The translations under genes and the position numbers were made by a program. From Gracilaria domingensis (taxonomy: Eukaryota; Rhodophyta; Florideophyceae; Gracilariales; Gracilariaceae): DNA of 24,258 nt. Where the stretch lies: NCBI GenBank assembly GCA_022539475.1, contig VCMS01000488.1:18740-42997 (forward strand). The letters run 5' to 3'. A model generated the notes under the pieces. That model was not told where the DNA came from and made no database searches. It saw nothing but the letters and a program-made list of their open reading frames with translations. This document shows, piece after piece, positions 1-9,450 of the stretch. Each line of letters begins with the position of its first letter. Within the stretch, counting starts at the first letter, position 1.

Positions 1-1685
1 TTCCGGGAAAGCTTTGTTCCTTCAGGATTCTGCTTCTATCAGATTTTCTGAACAATTTTCCCATTCTCTTCGCTACCACACACTCTCCATCTTGACCCCA
101 AATCCTTTGTTCACCAGATGTATCCCGCCCTCCTCACAAACACCTTGTCATTACTATGTATGCTCCCGGATCGTTCAAAGCACCACCCAAGAATCAACCC
201 AAACATACTTGTGCGCCATTGGGGAGACCCTAGAACCTCCGACACAACATCACTGCCTTCTGCGACGTATTCACAAGGCGAGACAAGTAGAGTACGAAGC
301 ATAAGTACATAACTGAATTACATGTTTCAACTAAACAGAATCTCTTCCTCTAAAAACATAGTCCCACTGTTCATGACGCTCCTCCCAGGATTGAAGTGTT
401 TGTTTATGGTATTATCCTACCCTTCATCTTGGATAGTCGTCGCATCCACAATTCTTAAACTTTCTGCTCGATTACAGATCATTACTTCGAAACTATATTT
501 CACACATAATTCACCACAAAGTTTCATCACATATCACTCATCCTCTTCGCCATCCTCAAGATCGTTTTCAATCTCCTCCACTTCATATTCTCATCTTCGT
601 TCATCTTCTCTACTGTTTTCCCTCTCTCTACTTCACCTCATCTATTCTCCTCCTCCAAATTCGATTTCGTGGATTCTTCCTCTTCTCTTCATACTAACCA
701 TGTCTTCATCCTCCGTTGAACTGAGGTCAAAGTGTGGGTTAAGGGTACCGCATCCGGGAGTTTGATTTCTCACGGTACCATGTCATGTGGTAACGAACAA
801 GGAAATCTCGGGGAAGTCTCTCCATCCTCATTTGAAGCGCCTGCATGGAACACATCACCTCTTCAATAAATATAGACTTAGGCGGAACGAAAAACTTCGC
901 TCACAAACATCCCCCGTGCCCAAACTTCAAATGCCTTGGGAGTAACTGCGTAGTGTGTATGCAGACCCTTTACATACCCAAAAATGGAAAACCGAACCAC
1001 ACTTCCGGACACCATCATAAGCTTTACCCGGGTTCTTCTTTTCTTCCAGCTTATCCCTCATTTCGCCAAGTCGGGAAATCCGTAGTAAACTGGCTGCCGC
1101 TTGCATCCAACTGCAGTGCATAACATCCCCCCCCGTCTTCGGCGCATACATTCTCCTTTTCCACCCTATTATCTTAGTAAACCATTAAAGTCACATACTC
1201 TGTCCCATCCGCGCATCCATAAAGCTCTCTTCTTCCAAGCACATTGTCTTCTACGGCTGCCTTCCAATTCCATCCACTATGCCTCTTCTGGATATCATTA
1301 CCTTCTAACGCATCTGCGTTGATATCCGGTTCCATGTGAGTTCCGCGTTCTCTGGTATCCTAAGGTCTGGAAGCCCTCTGAAGTCCCTCGGAAGAAGTCC
1401 AGTAATTCCACCACTACATTTCCCGTCAATAGCTATGCTCAAACTCTCTGTCAGCTTCACCAACCTCCATCCCGATGCAAAGCCGTTCAGAATACAGAAA
1501 ACCTCTGTCTCGAGACTCGACGCTTCTTTCTTCACAAAATAGACATACGAAGAGATCGTTCTTCAGTGCATCCCCCCCATAACGTCTTCTCGAATCTTTC
1601 GACCTCCATGCCTCCATTGCCGACGTTCAGGAGTTTATGGCCGATCGATCGCTGCATAGCAAAAGACTGCCACTGCGTGCACCTT
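1..1685 (-). pseudogene. Degenerate coding sequence, no family recognised
   Basis: The plus strand is strongly C/T-rich here, so the minus strand is purine-rich as coding strands often are. Reading the minus strand across frame changes gives protein-like stretches, each ended by stops: about 1617-1305 (a passage with LNGFASGWRLVKLTE), 1151-927 (with RLGEMRDKLEEKK), an acidic run near 580-540 and 302-111. It may be the C-terminal continuation of the ParB-like gene next to it, or a separate decayed gene of the same element. No domain was recognised. Plus-strand frames in this interval are Ser/Leu/Pro-rich and look like shadows of the minus strand. The sequence runs off the left edge of the window. 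Confidence 0.35.
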
Positions 1686-4392
1686 TCAAAGTCGTTTTGG
1701 GCCCAACGAAAAGTGGCCCCGGTGGTTTGCTTCTGGAGATGTATCGCCATCCATCCACGCGGTACACAGATTTAATGGAACATTCTCCACTCCATCGGCC
1801 ACTTGCTTTTGGTAAGGGTCTGTCACCAACTTTAGCCACGAATCGTCACCTGCATATGCTTCTTCTTCAGCCTTCTTCAGACCTGGCGCACCAATACTGC
1901 CGGTAACTGTGTCATGAACGGGGTCAGTGGCTCTGCCTGTGAGACCACAATGGTACTCCATCTGAGCTCTGTGTCTGCCTGCCAAGGATATCGGGATGAC
2001 TGTCAACAAGTTTCTCACCCCCTTCGCCACCAAGACTCCGCAGATGACTGACCGTAACTTCATCCTGAACAGATGAATACCCTCCGTCTTGACTTCTTCG
2101 TTGATTAGGGTTCACGTCTCTCATTTGCATTTCCTCGTTCGACGGCTTTCGTCTTGCAACTCCTCATGCTTCTTGTCTGTCCGATGGCATTTCTCTTCAC
2201 TTTCTACATCAGAGTCCTTAGAGCCCTTGCGCACTGGCGCTTTAGCCTTCGCTACGTTGCCGAACGTGTGGCCATCTCTCTGCGTTGTAGACTCGTCTAC
2301 CGCTTGGTCTCAGACTATTGTGGCTTCAGTCGGCGTAAGTACCGAGTGGCAGGTTTCAACATATCCATCCCTTAACACCGTTGCCAGCTTATCACGAGCC
2401 AAACCAGACTCTTCTCAAATCCCTTCCTTCCCAGAGCTTCTTATTCGAAGGTACTTCGAATTCGTGCGTGCCTGCTGTTGCAAGTCTCACGAACGGTGCG
2501 CAATTTCAAACTTTGTCATTTCCACCTTCATGGCATACGCTTCTTTCCAATGTAACTTTCGTTCTTCTTCGAAAGCTCCTCTGCCAAAGATGAAGCCTCT
2601 TACAGCAGATAAAGAGAGTATTGCGTACGTCTTCCAAAAACGACCCGTCAGTTTCGACACTCGCCTCCTGCGAAAAGTATGCAACCATAGCGTCGAGCGT
2701 GAAGTGGGTTGTAATGCTCATCCGGATGTAAAGAATTCATCACTTTGATATACAAGAAATTCCAATCTCATGGCTAGTCCGCACAAATCCGCTCCAAATG
2801 TTCCAGCAATCCAGGACTTCTCGCCACCTTCCAACCCCATCTCTGCAAATCTTGCCAAATGCTTGATATTGTACTGGCCAATTGATACCGCAAACACTTA
2901 GTGCACCTGCGACAGAGGTCCTCGTCATCTTGCTCAAGTCCTTCTTCTCTTCCTCAAAAGGACCCTTATAAATGACACAATAGAATGCACCTTGTCAGCA
3001 AAACCCATAAAACGAGCTTGCTTCAATCCATCGTTTAGCACATTGCCAAGATTTCTCTCGTGTCATCTTCTGTCCATCTTTTCTCTTCCACAGCGAAACA
3101 CAAAGACCTTCACATAGATTCCTAATGTTGGGCATAGATTCACAGAGCTCTTTGAGTGCTACATGACGATTGAGCTCCATCCAATCAGCACACAATTCAC
3201 TTTCAAGCAATTGTTCTGCACTATGTCCTTCTCGGACACATCCTGAGACAGAACAGCCAACGCTCATGGTCCCAAGTGCCTGTAAGAAGCTTTTGCGTCC
3301 AATCTCTTCTTTCAGAGCCTCGACATGATTACGGAACAACCCTCTCACAGTCATTTCTGGAACTTGAATGAGCTCAATATCGACTTGAACAGACACATAC
3401 TCGTAATGATCTAAGTCAAATACCAAACTCGCTAAACTCGTATCGACATCATCAGGAGTATCACATCACCTTCATCAAGAGTTCATTGACGTTGCTTCCA
3501 AGGCTTTCCTTCACTAGAACCACGTCTTCGTCTTCGTCTTCATCCACGTCAATCACTTCCATTGTCACTCCCACTGCGATTTCCAGCCTGAGTAATAGCT
3601 TCCGCAGTGCTGTTCCTCGATGCTCCAGACTGCACAATCGTAGCAGTTTGTTTACGAAATGCCGATACAGCACTCTCTGGGGTCGTGGTCATCTTGAATT
3701 CTTGCATCTGCTTTCAACCACCGTGAACGTTCGATGGTGTTTTCAGCTTTGGCACTTGCGCTTGTTTCCCGCCTTGGGGTTTTTAGCATTCGACGGGGTT
3801 TTCACATGAGCCACTTTCATCGACATTCGCTTCGGGCACTGATAGAGTTTAGGTTCTACCACTCCGCACCCGTTTCCAGCAGTATTCGATGGCTTCTCAG
3901 GGGCGACGAATTTGGAACTCAGAGCACCCTTGTCCCTTCATCAGCGCTTACACGTCACCCACCTTAGACATTAAGTCCAGGTCCCAGGCGTAGAAATCGG
4001 GCCTGTTATGTCTTCAATGTCTTCGGAACAGAATCTTCATCGGTACACTTAAAGGATAGGGATAGGGAGTGTCAAGCTCATGAGATATCTTCGCTCGCCA
4101 ATATACCAACTACATCTTCCCCTGGTTTTCCCTGCAGAGCATGTCCATGCATTTCCCTTCTGAACGTTGTCTTCCCTCCACCAGCGTCCACTTCAACGAG
4201 AACAGCTTCCAATCGCTGCTTTGTTCCCTCCTGCCTCCTCCCAACAACAAGTCACTTCTTCGCCTGGTGCGGCTTGACTTCATAGCTGTGGATGCGTTCC
4301 CCGTCGCTGCGTTCGGTTCAGCAGGTTTGGTCCGCTCCGAAGTTGTGGTGCATGGTTCGTCGAGGCTTTCTCACCTTTCGAGAGCGTCTCAT
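1686..4392 (-). pseudogene. Broken gene with probable ParB/sulfiredoxin-like domain
   Basis: A large minus-strand gene, readable only across several stops and frame changes. A possible start is the ATG at 4392 (MRRSRKVRKPRRT), followed by a Lys/Ser-rich low-complexity region. Next come a stretch starting MTTTPESAVSAF (about 3692), an acidic tract (DVDEDEDEDVV, about 3570-3530) and the best-preserved block, about 3454-2995. That block has the order expected of ParB-like domains: IELIQVPEMTVRGLF, then HVEALKEEI (3384-3301), then NRHVALKEL (3171-3145), which resembles the GxHRxxAL motif. After one TGA the same frame continues (GAFYCVIYKGPFEEE) to 2740, then to MSITTHFTLDAMVAYF (2721). A charged linker follows near 2270-2110 and an open tail at 2063-1686. 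ParB-like folds bind or cut DNA and often accompany DNA methyltransferases; here one lies in the divergent neighbour. The family call is by eye and moderate; the decayed state is clear. Confidence 0.45.
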
Positions 4393-4664
4393 TTGACCCT
4401 TTCCCAGTCCCTCATATCCATTATATGGTGCCAGTGGTGTGATACACACGAGTCCTGGTGTTCTTCAAATCGTACGTTTGCTCCCGTGAAGTTGCAACCG
4501 TCGTGTTCGAATCTCCGCCCTTTCTCGCGTGAGCACAATGACGCAACATCACGTTCAAAACGGCTGCAATGCCCACGTGAGCAGTGTGGGTACAGTTCTG
4601 ATGGTTATAAATGGTTGGATCAATGTCTGATTCCGTCCTGGTTGACCACTGTCCCGCCTTTCAT

Positions 4665-5284
4665 CATCTTTGGAACATCGCCCAAGCGCCGTGTGGGAAC
4701 GCGGTTCGCCGAGTTCATAGCCGAGATCATAGCTATGATCTCGGCTATGAACTCGGCGAACCGGCGGTTCCGGCACGGCGCATCTGACGAAACGCCACGT
4801 GTATACCGCGAAAGGACCCCCCTGAGGACTCCCTGGAGACCACTTCTACTAACAATGCGCACAAAGCACCTGTTCTCACCCACACCACCACTACCGGGTG
4901 GTGTTGCTGGCGTTTATGTGGGCAGTGAATAAGTGACGCCCCGTCGATGGCCGCCGCCCTCGTGCGCTGCTCCCGCTCCACCGATCGTCTCTCCTCCTCA
5001 AGCCCTTCCCGTCGTTCCACGCTTGCTACACAATGTGTCGAAGTGTCATCCGCGTCTCCATCGCTCCCCGTTTATTCGACGTCACTGCCCACATAAACGC
5101 CAGCAAGGGGTCCTCCAGGGGGGTCCTCAGGGGGGGTCTTTCGGCGGTATACACGTGGCGTTTCGTCAGATGCGCCGTGCCGGAACCGCGGTACGCCGAG
5201 TTCATAGCGAGATCATAGCTATGATTCGGCTATGAACTCGGCGAACCGCGGTTCCACACGGCGCTCGGGCGATGTTCAAAGATG
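4665..5284. repeat. 620-bp foldback element with nested palindromes
   Basis: The left arm (about 4665-4928) and right arm (about 5082-5284) are inverted copies. The outer ends read CATCTTTGGAACATCGCCC and, reverse-complemented, CATCTTTGAACATCGCCC. The inner ends share GCTGGCGTTTATGTGGGCAG. The left arm has about 60 extra bases (near 4840-4905), themselves containing a small hairpin. Each arm holds its own palindrome: 4702-4763 is perfect (31-nt halves) and extends imperfectly to about 4687-4779; 5174-5263 is the counterpart with single-base losses. The unpaired centre is 4929-5081. No target-site duplication is obvious. It separates the two divergent broken genes, so it could be a MITE or foldback insertion or an intrinsic part of their shared upstream region. 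The long plus-strand frame through 4141-4932 appears to be a by-product of this structure. Confidence 0.9.
4702..4763. repeat. Perfect 62-bp palindrome
   Basis: Two 31-nt halves are exactly inverted with no loop, centred between 4732 and 4733 in ATCATAG/CTATGAT. It lies inside the left arm of the foldback element. The partner at 5174-5263 has the same core with one base missing in each half, so the left copy is the better preserved. Confidence 0.95.
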
Positions 5285-5446
5285 TACGAACCAGTGTTTT
5301 CTACGTTGGTTTACATACTAGACATATAATGCACTGCACATACTGAGGTGCCCCACCGGTTTGATGTGTTTAGATCCACTCTCGTCTCTCTATTCATTAC
5401 CCGCTCAGTTCTCGGTAATCCGTCGCAACCGCGCTCTCCACCATTG

Positions 5447-5479
5447 TTTCCGACGCTTCCGACGTTTCCGACGCTTCCC
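5447..5479 (+). repeat. 9-bp microrepeat (TTTCCGACG/CTTCCGACG)
   Basis: About 3.6 tandem copies of a 9-base unit alternate T and C at the first base. They lie about 80 bp upstream of the ATG of the methyltransferase-SET gene, so probably in its promoter or 5' leader. Confidence 0.75.
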
Positions 5480-5555
5480 ACCATTTAAACATCTCCGAAA
5501 CTTCTACGTTCCACAATACTCGTTACTTGCGTCCTTTCCGATTCTCAGTTCTTAC

Positions 5556-8500
5556 ATGGCGTCCACCGGAAATGACGCTCCTCGGACTCTTATGCAGAGT
5601 GTGCTGGCCGATGAGAACCACGGCACGGTTCTCTAGCGCATCCTCTAGCGGTCGTTCGATTCAGCCAGCATGACAACGCGTTTCTTGAACTGTTGGGGGT
5701 TGTTCATTGAGTTGCGAGATGCGTATGCGCTTCAAGAAGTGGTACTGGTAATCCGCGTGAAGTTGGGTACACGGAAGTTGTGGAATACGCTGTATCAAAC
5801 CGTGAACACCTGCCATGTGCACAAGAGTTCATCACACTGCGGTCAAGGTCTTTCCAAAACTACTCCGCAAAAGAACTCACGAAGATCTGTCTGGACGTGC
5901 GTTTTCTGAGCAGGGTCTACAAATATACGCGTATCATGATCTAGACGACGAGAATTCTGATGGCGCGTGAGAGATTTGTTTACCTGGAGTCTTGAAAAGG
6001 ATGTCGAAACGGTAACTCGTACATAGAACGGGCTTTCTGGAATGACCTTTTCAACGAATGGTCCAGGCAGTACGCAGACGAAGAGAATACGTTCAGGTTG
6101 GGCCTCCCATCGTTTTCAGCAGTTACTCTATTCTCTTTCGTGAAGCATATACTTCGGAGAGAAATCTCCCAGCGGCGAAGAGAGGAAGGACCGGGAAGGG
6201 AACCATAGAGCTGTGCAGTTCGTCGACGGCACATAGCTTCGAATGAGACGCACGGGAGACGGATGGCAATGCAGTGCAAACGATTTGTAAGGGATGGGAT
6301 TTTCTTGCCTCAACTTAGGCTTTGGTGATGGTGAGCAGAGGTTGCTGCCATACCTGCTTGTAGAAAGAAGTCGCTTGGGTTCCATGTCATTGAATTCGCT
6401 CTGTTGGGTACAGTCCGGAGTCAGCTTTTCATAAGTTGGGGGAAGAACTGAAACCCACGTTGGATGTGAACGACACGTTTCTTGGGTTCATACTCTTCCG
6501 GATACTATCGACGCCAACTTACGGGAGTTGGCAAAGGAATTCTTGGCAGATTTCAGCAAAGATTGTGTTGAATAGCTTCTATACAAATGTCCCAACGTCA
6601 AGATGGAAATTTGGTTGGAAAGCTTCAGACAATTCAGGCCGTCCGCACGAGTACACCCGTTTCATGTATTCAGAAGAGTAATGTCTCCTATTCGTCAGCG
6701 ATGTCTGTACATAAACTTCCAACCATCTCGACTTATCCCTAGGGCCGTTTTTCAGGCAGGATGGAGGAAGTATACCGGTCACGGTTAAGGTTGGAACTCG
6801 ATACAGATTCGAGCTTTTCCAAGAGGAAAGCGCAGGAAAAGCTCAGTTAACTCGATGTCATCGTCCATCCTCGATAGCGGAAAATGAAGAAGGGATTACA
6901 TCCTGGTGCCTCTGTTGGGCGAAAGATAACTCCAGATGGGGTTCACCCCTCATGGACTTTGATGAACGTCGCATGTTAAATGCTCTGATGTGGTGCGAGG
7001 AATGCATGGAGAAGCAATTTCCTCAATGATTGTGTCGGATATGACGAACTGGTGGAGGCCCATGGTATATCTTCCCATTCGGATACATCTTTGGAAGGCA
7101 AAGTTCAGGTTGTGCTTCACGAGACCCCCATATGGATCCGCGCAGCGAGTACGACGATTGGCTGACCATGATATGGACATACTGGGGACTCATGGCATCC
7201 ATGTTCGCAGGAGGACATTTGTTTTGTGCTGCAGTTGACCAGTTTGGAGGACTGGGCAAGAGATTTTGCCGAGAGCACAGTAGAGGACGCCAACGCGAAG
7301 AAACGATCATTCTAGTGGGATTTGACGCCATGAACTTCATTCGTTCTCGTTCGAACCCTTGAAGAAACCTGCGCGTAATACTACTCGCCTGTTTGGGGCG
7401 ACGGAGTACGCCGTGCATGGCGTGAGGAATGGAAACCCGTAGCGGAACAGAAGGTAATGGTGAACTATCAGAACTTCAACTACGTTTCAGCTCGCTATCC
7501 TGGGCACTTTCTAATCATTGACCAGGTTCCAAATCTTATGCCTGTGGAGAGTCTCCGATGGACAGTGAAGAGTGTAGAAGAATTCGAACCGCGAAGGCTC
7601 GTCCAGAAAAAAGTCGAGGCAGCTACTGATGGAGCTGATAGCGAAGTTCTCGAATCCGGGATGTTGTGGTTGATCTCTACTCCGGACGTTCTCGTGCGCG
7701 CTGGCATGTATGGATATTGAGGGGCCTCGGCGTTTCATTGGATGTGAGCAAGATGAGCAGTGTTTCTCTCATGCAAGCACAATGCTATTGTGCATTAGCA
7801 AGAAGGTTGGCGCATGAATTGAAGATGAAAGAACGGTTAGAATGAGGTAGTTAATCGTCTTATGTGGTGGATGCCAAATTTCCTGAACGGAAACGAAAGA
7901 CTTCGACTATATGGAATGCCCAGGGATTCCATCGTACCAATCTTTCCATTCCATATATGTCGTACCTATCACCTATTGGAATGAACCTGGTCTTATCACT
8001 ACGTACAAAGAGAAACCGTTCCATGAGTGGCCACTTGCCTTACAAGGGAAGATGACTACGTTGGACAGTCACACTTTACTCTCTGTCGAGGCGACATCGC
8101 TATGGCTCTATGTGAAGAAGTCGAATATCAACATGCAGCAAGTGGAAATGGAGTATTTACGAGTAGGGCGTTTTCCGAAGGGGAGGTTATTGGATACTTT
8201 TATGGGACCTTGGTGTATCATGATCTAAGCCGACGCCAATACCACACATTTGACGTATGGAGACGGAATGCTGGGGGCCACTGCATCTCGGTTCAGGAAG
8301 TATTGAATGCAAGTGAGGGTGAAGGGGCAAATGTACACACTCTCCGCATTATGATACTGAAGTCAACGCTGGTCATGCTGGATAGTTCCTGCTCTTTCTG
8401 TGTAGCGGGCTATATAATGACGCGTCATATCGTGAAGGTGATGAGGACAAGGAATTGGAAGAAATGGATTTCTAAATGGCATGCAAACCCAAACTGTACT

Positions 8501-8661
8501 CTCACTTTCGCCAGCCCCCAGGGTACAGGCTTACAACATTTGGGGCTTTTGGAGAAAAAAACCTTTACGACTCCTCGTAGTCAGGCCTCAAGGGACATTT
8601 AAGGGCACGACGAATTTACGTTGACTATGGCGCACCATATCCTTGGGAAAGGTTAACCTAG
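5556..8661 (+). pseudogene. Broken amino-methyltransferase + SET domain gene
   Basis: The start is the ATG at 5556 (MASTGNDAPRTLMQSVLADE), 226 bp after a TATAAT-like box. The first 480 or so codons match nothing I recognise (pieces such as NYSAKELTKICLDVRFLSRVY near 5860). From about 7100 the motifs of a beta-class amino-methyltransferase appear in order across frame changes: motif IV PPYG (7125-7136) with the preceding D displaced by one base, then EYDDWLTMIW, GGHLFCAAVDQF (about 7210-7245), TTRLFGATEYAVHGVR (about 7379-7426), a QKK version of motif X (about 7600), then motif I VVVDLYSG (7663-7686) and GVSLDV. A SET domain follows (8027-8661). The motif order IV..X..I points to methylation of adenine N6 or cytosine N4 in DNA. 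At least four frame changes and several stops mean this copy cannot make the protein. The gene diverges from the ParB-like gene across the foldback. Confidence 0.6.
8027..8661 (+). pseudogene. SET domain portion (C-terminal part of the same gene)
   Basis: This is the clearest domain of the plus-strand gene. An open frame from about 8027 to 8602 has the SET entry motif GNGVFTSRAFSEGEVIGYFYG (about 8142-8204), then HANPNCTL (about 8480), matching the N-x-x-x-N/NPNC region that binds cofactor. In another frame, after an indel near 8602, comes the closing SET signature IYVDYGAPYPWERL (8614-8655) followed by TAG at 8659-8661. SET domains transfer methyl groups from S-adenosylmethionine to protein lysines, usually on histones. 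The catalytic tyrosine region would be the VDYG motif. Because the methyltransferase motifs lie directly upstream with no clear gene end between them, I read this as one fused protein; two adjacent genes remain possible. Confidence 0.75.
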
Positions 8662-8747
8662 TTTAGACAATGTCCTTGAACTTAGTATGGGCTCAATGTA
8701 GTGAGAACGCTTTTGTGTTGAAGTAAATTGTATTGAACACTTGGTGC

Positions 8748-9065
8748 CTATGATGGCAGAAATACACTCATATGTACACTCAAGCTGTACCTGTGTAACT
8801 GTTGATGCATATGTGATTGAAAGATCGTTGAAAGTGGCCGTATTGTATATGCAGGGCCAACATCCAGGAAAATTCGGACCAAGTCGGATATGGACCCGGG
8901 AAAAGGTCCAAAAATTGATGCGACCGCCCACAGAATGCGCAGATGCTTTTCTCCATATATGCAGGTAACGCAGGTTAACTTCCCTCCCTTTAAAAAACCA
9001 TAAAAAATTCCCAAAGTTCCCCCCTGGGCACCCGGATAAATAACCCTCACATAACTCTCAATCAT
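8748..9065 (-). other. Possible DDE-transposase-like fragment
   Basis: A minus-strand open stretch includes GEKHLRILWAVASIFGPF followed by PGSISDLVRIF. This loosely resembles the segment of DDE endonucleases around the G/P-G-S-x-x-D motif. No second or third catalytic residue is visible. The plus strand of the same interval (8741-8968) is also open and could instead be tail sequence of the methyltransferase-SET region. The call is weak. Confidence 0.15.
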
Positions 9066-9277
9066 ATTACCTTCCAGTACCGTTCAACCGTTTCAATATC
9101 TGTTCCGTAATACTACCGGCACACGTAAGGCCGAAGATCTCGGATGGCCCTCAACGTGCGGGAGCATGAGGTTGGTAAACGCGAAAGGCATCGGTACCGC
9201 GGAGCGCTGGGCATACTGGGGTGGCCAACTAGGAGGCGCGGGTCGTCTCACGAAGTAGTGGCTGACTAATGGGAGAG

Positions 9278-9337
9278 GTAAGCCGAGGCCGAGCACCTCG
9301 TGCCTTGGACTTCGCTAAACCAAAATCTTCATTACAG
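9278..9337 (+). other. Candidate 60-bp intron in a 5' leader
   Basis: The donor is GTAAGC at 9278, the branch-like sequence is CGCTAAAC and the acceptor is ATTACAG ending at 9337. It lies 113 bp upstream of the ATG at 9451 of the next broken gene, so it may be a leader intron. It is inferred from sequence only. Confidence 0.3.
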
Positions 9338-9450
9338 TATCGGAAGTAAAACCGAGAAGGAGGTCAGGAGCTCACTGCACGACGGAACGCACAATAAGTG
9401 AAACCGTTCAAGCCAAGGAAGTGCAATGCGTGAGCCTGTTACACGCACAT

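Noticed and set aside
322..765. 147-codon plus-strand open frame, Ser-rich
   Set aside because: Low-complexity reading of pyrimidine-rich DNA; the minus strand gives acidic, protein-like sequence instead.
4141..4932. 263-codon plus-strand open frame
   Set aside because: It runs antisense to the 5' part of the minus-strand gene and then through the foldback palindrome; composition is biased and no family is recognisable.
1..8661. Stop-codon reassignment (TGA as Trp) to explain in-frame TGA codons
   Set aside because: TAA and TAG also interrupt the same genes, and frame changes are equally common, so a changed code does not rescue the reading frames.
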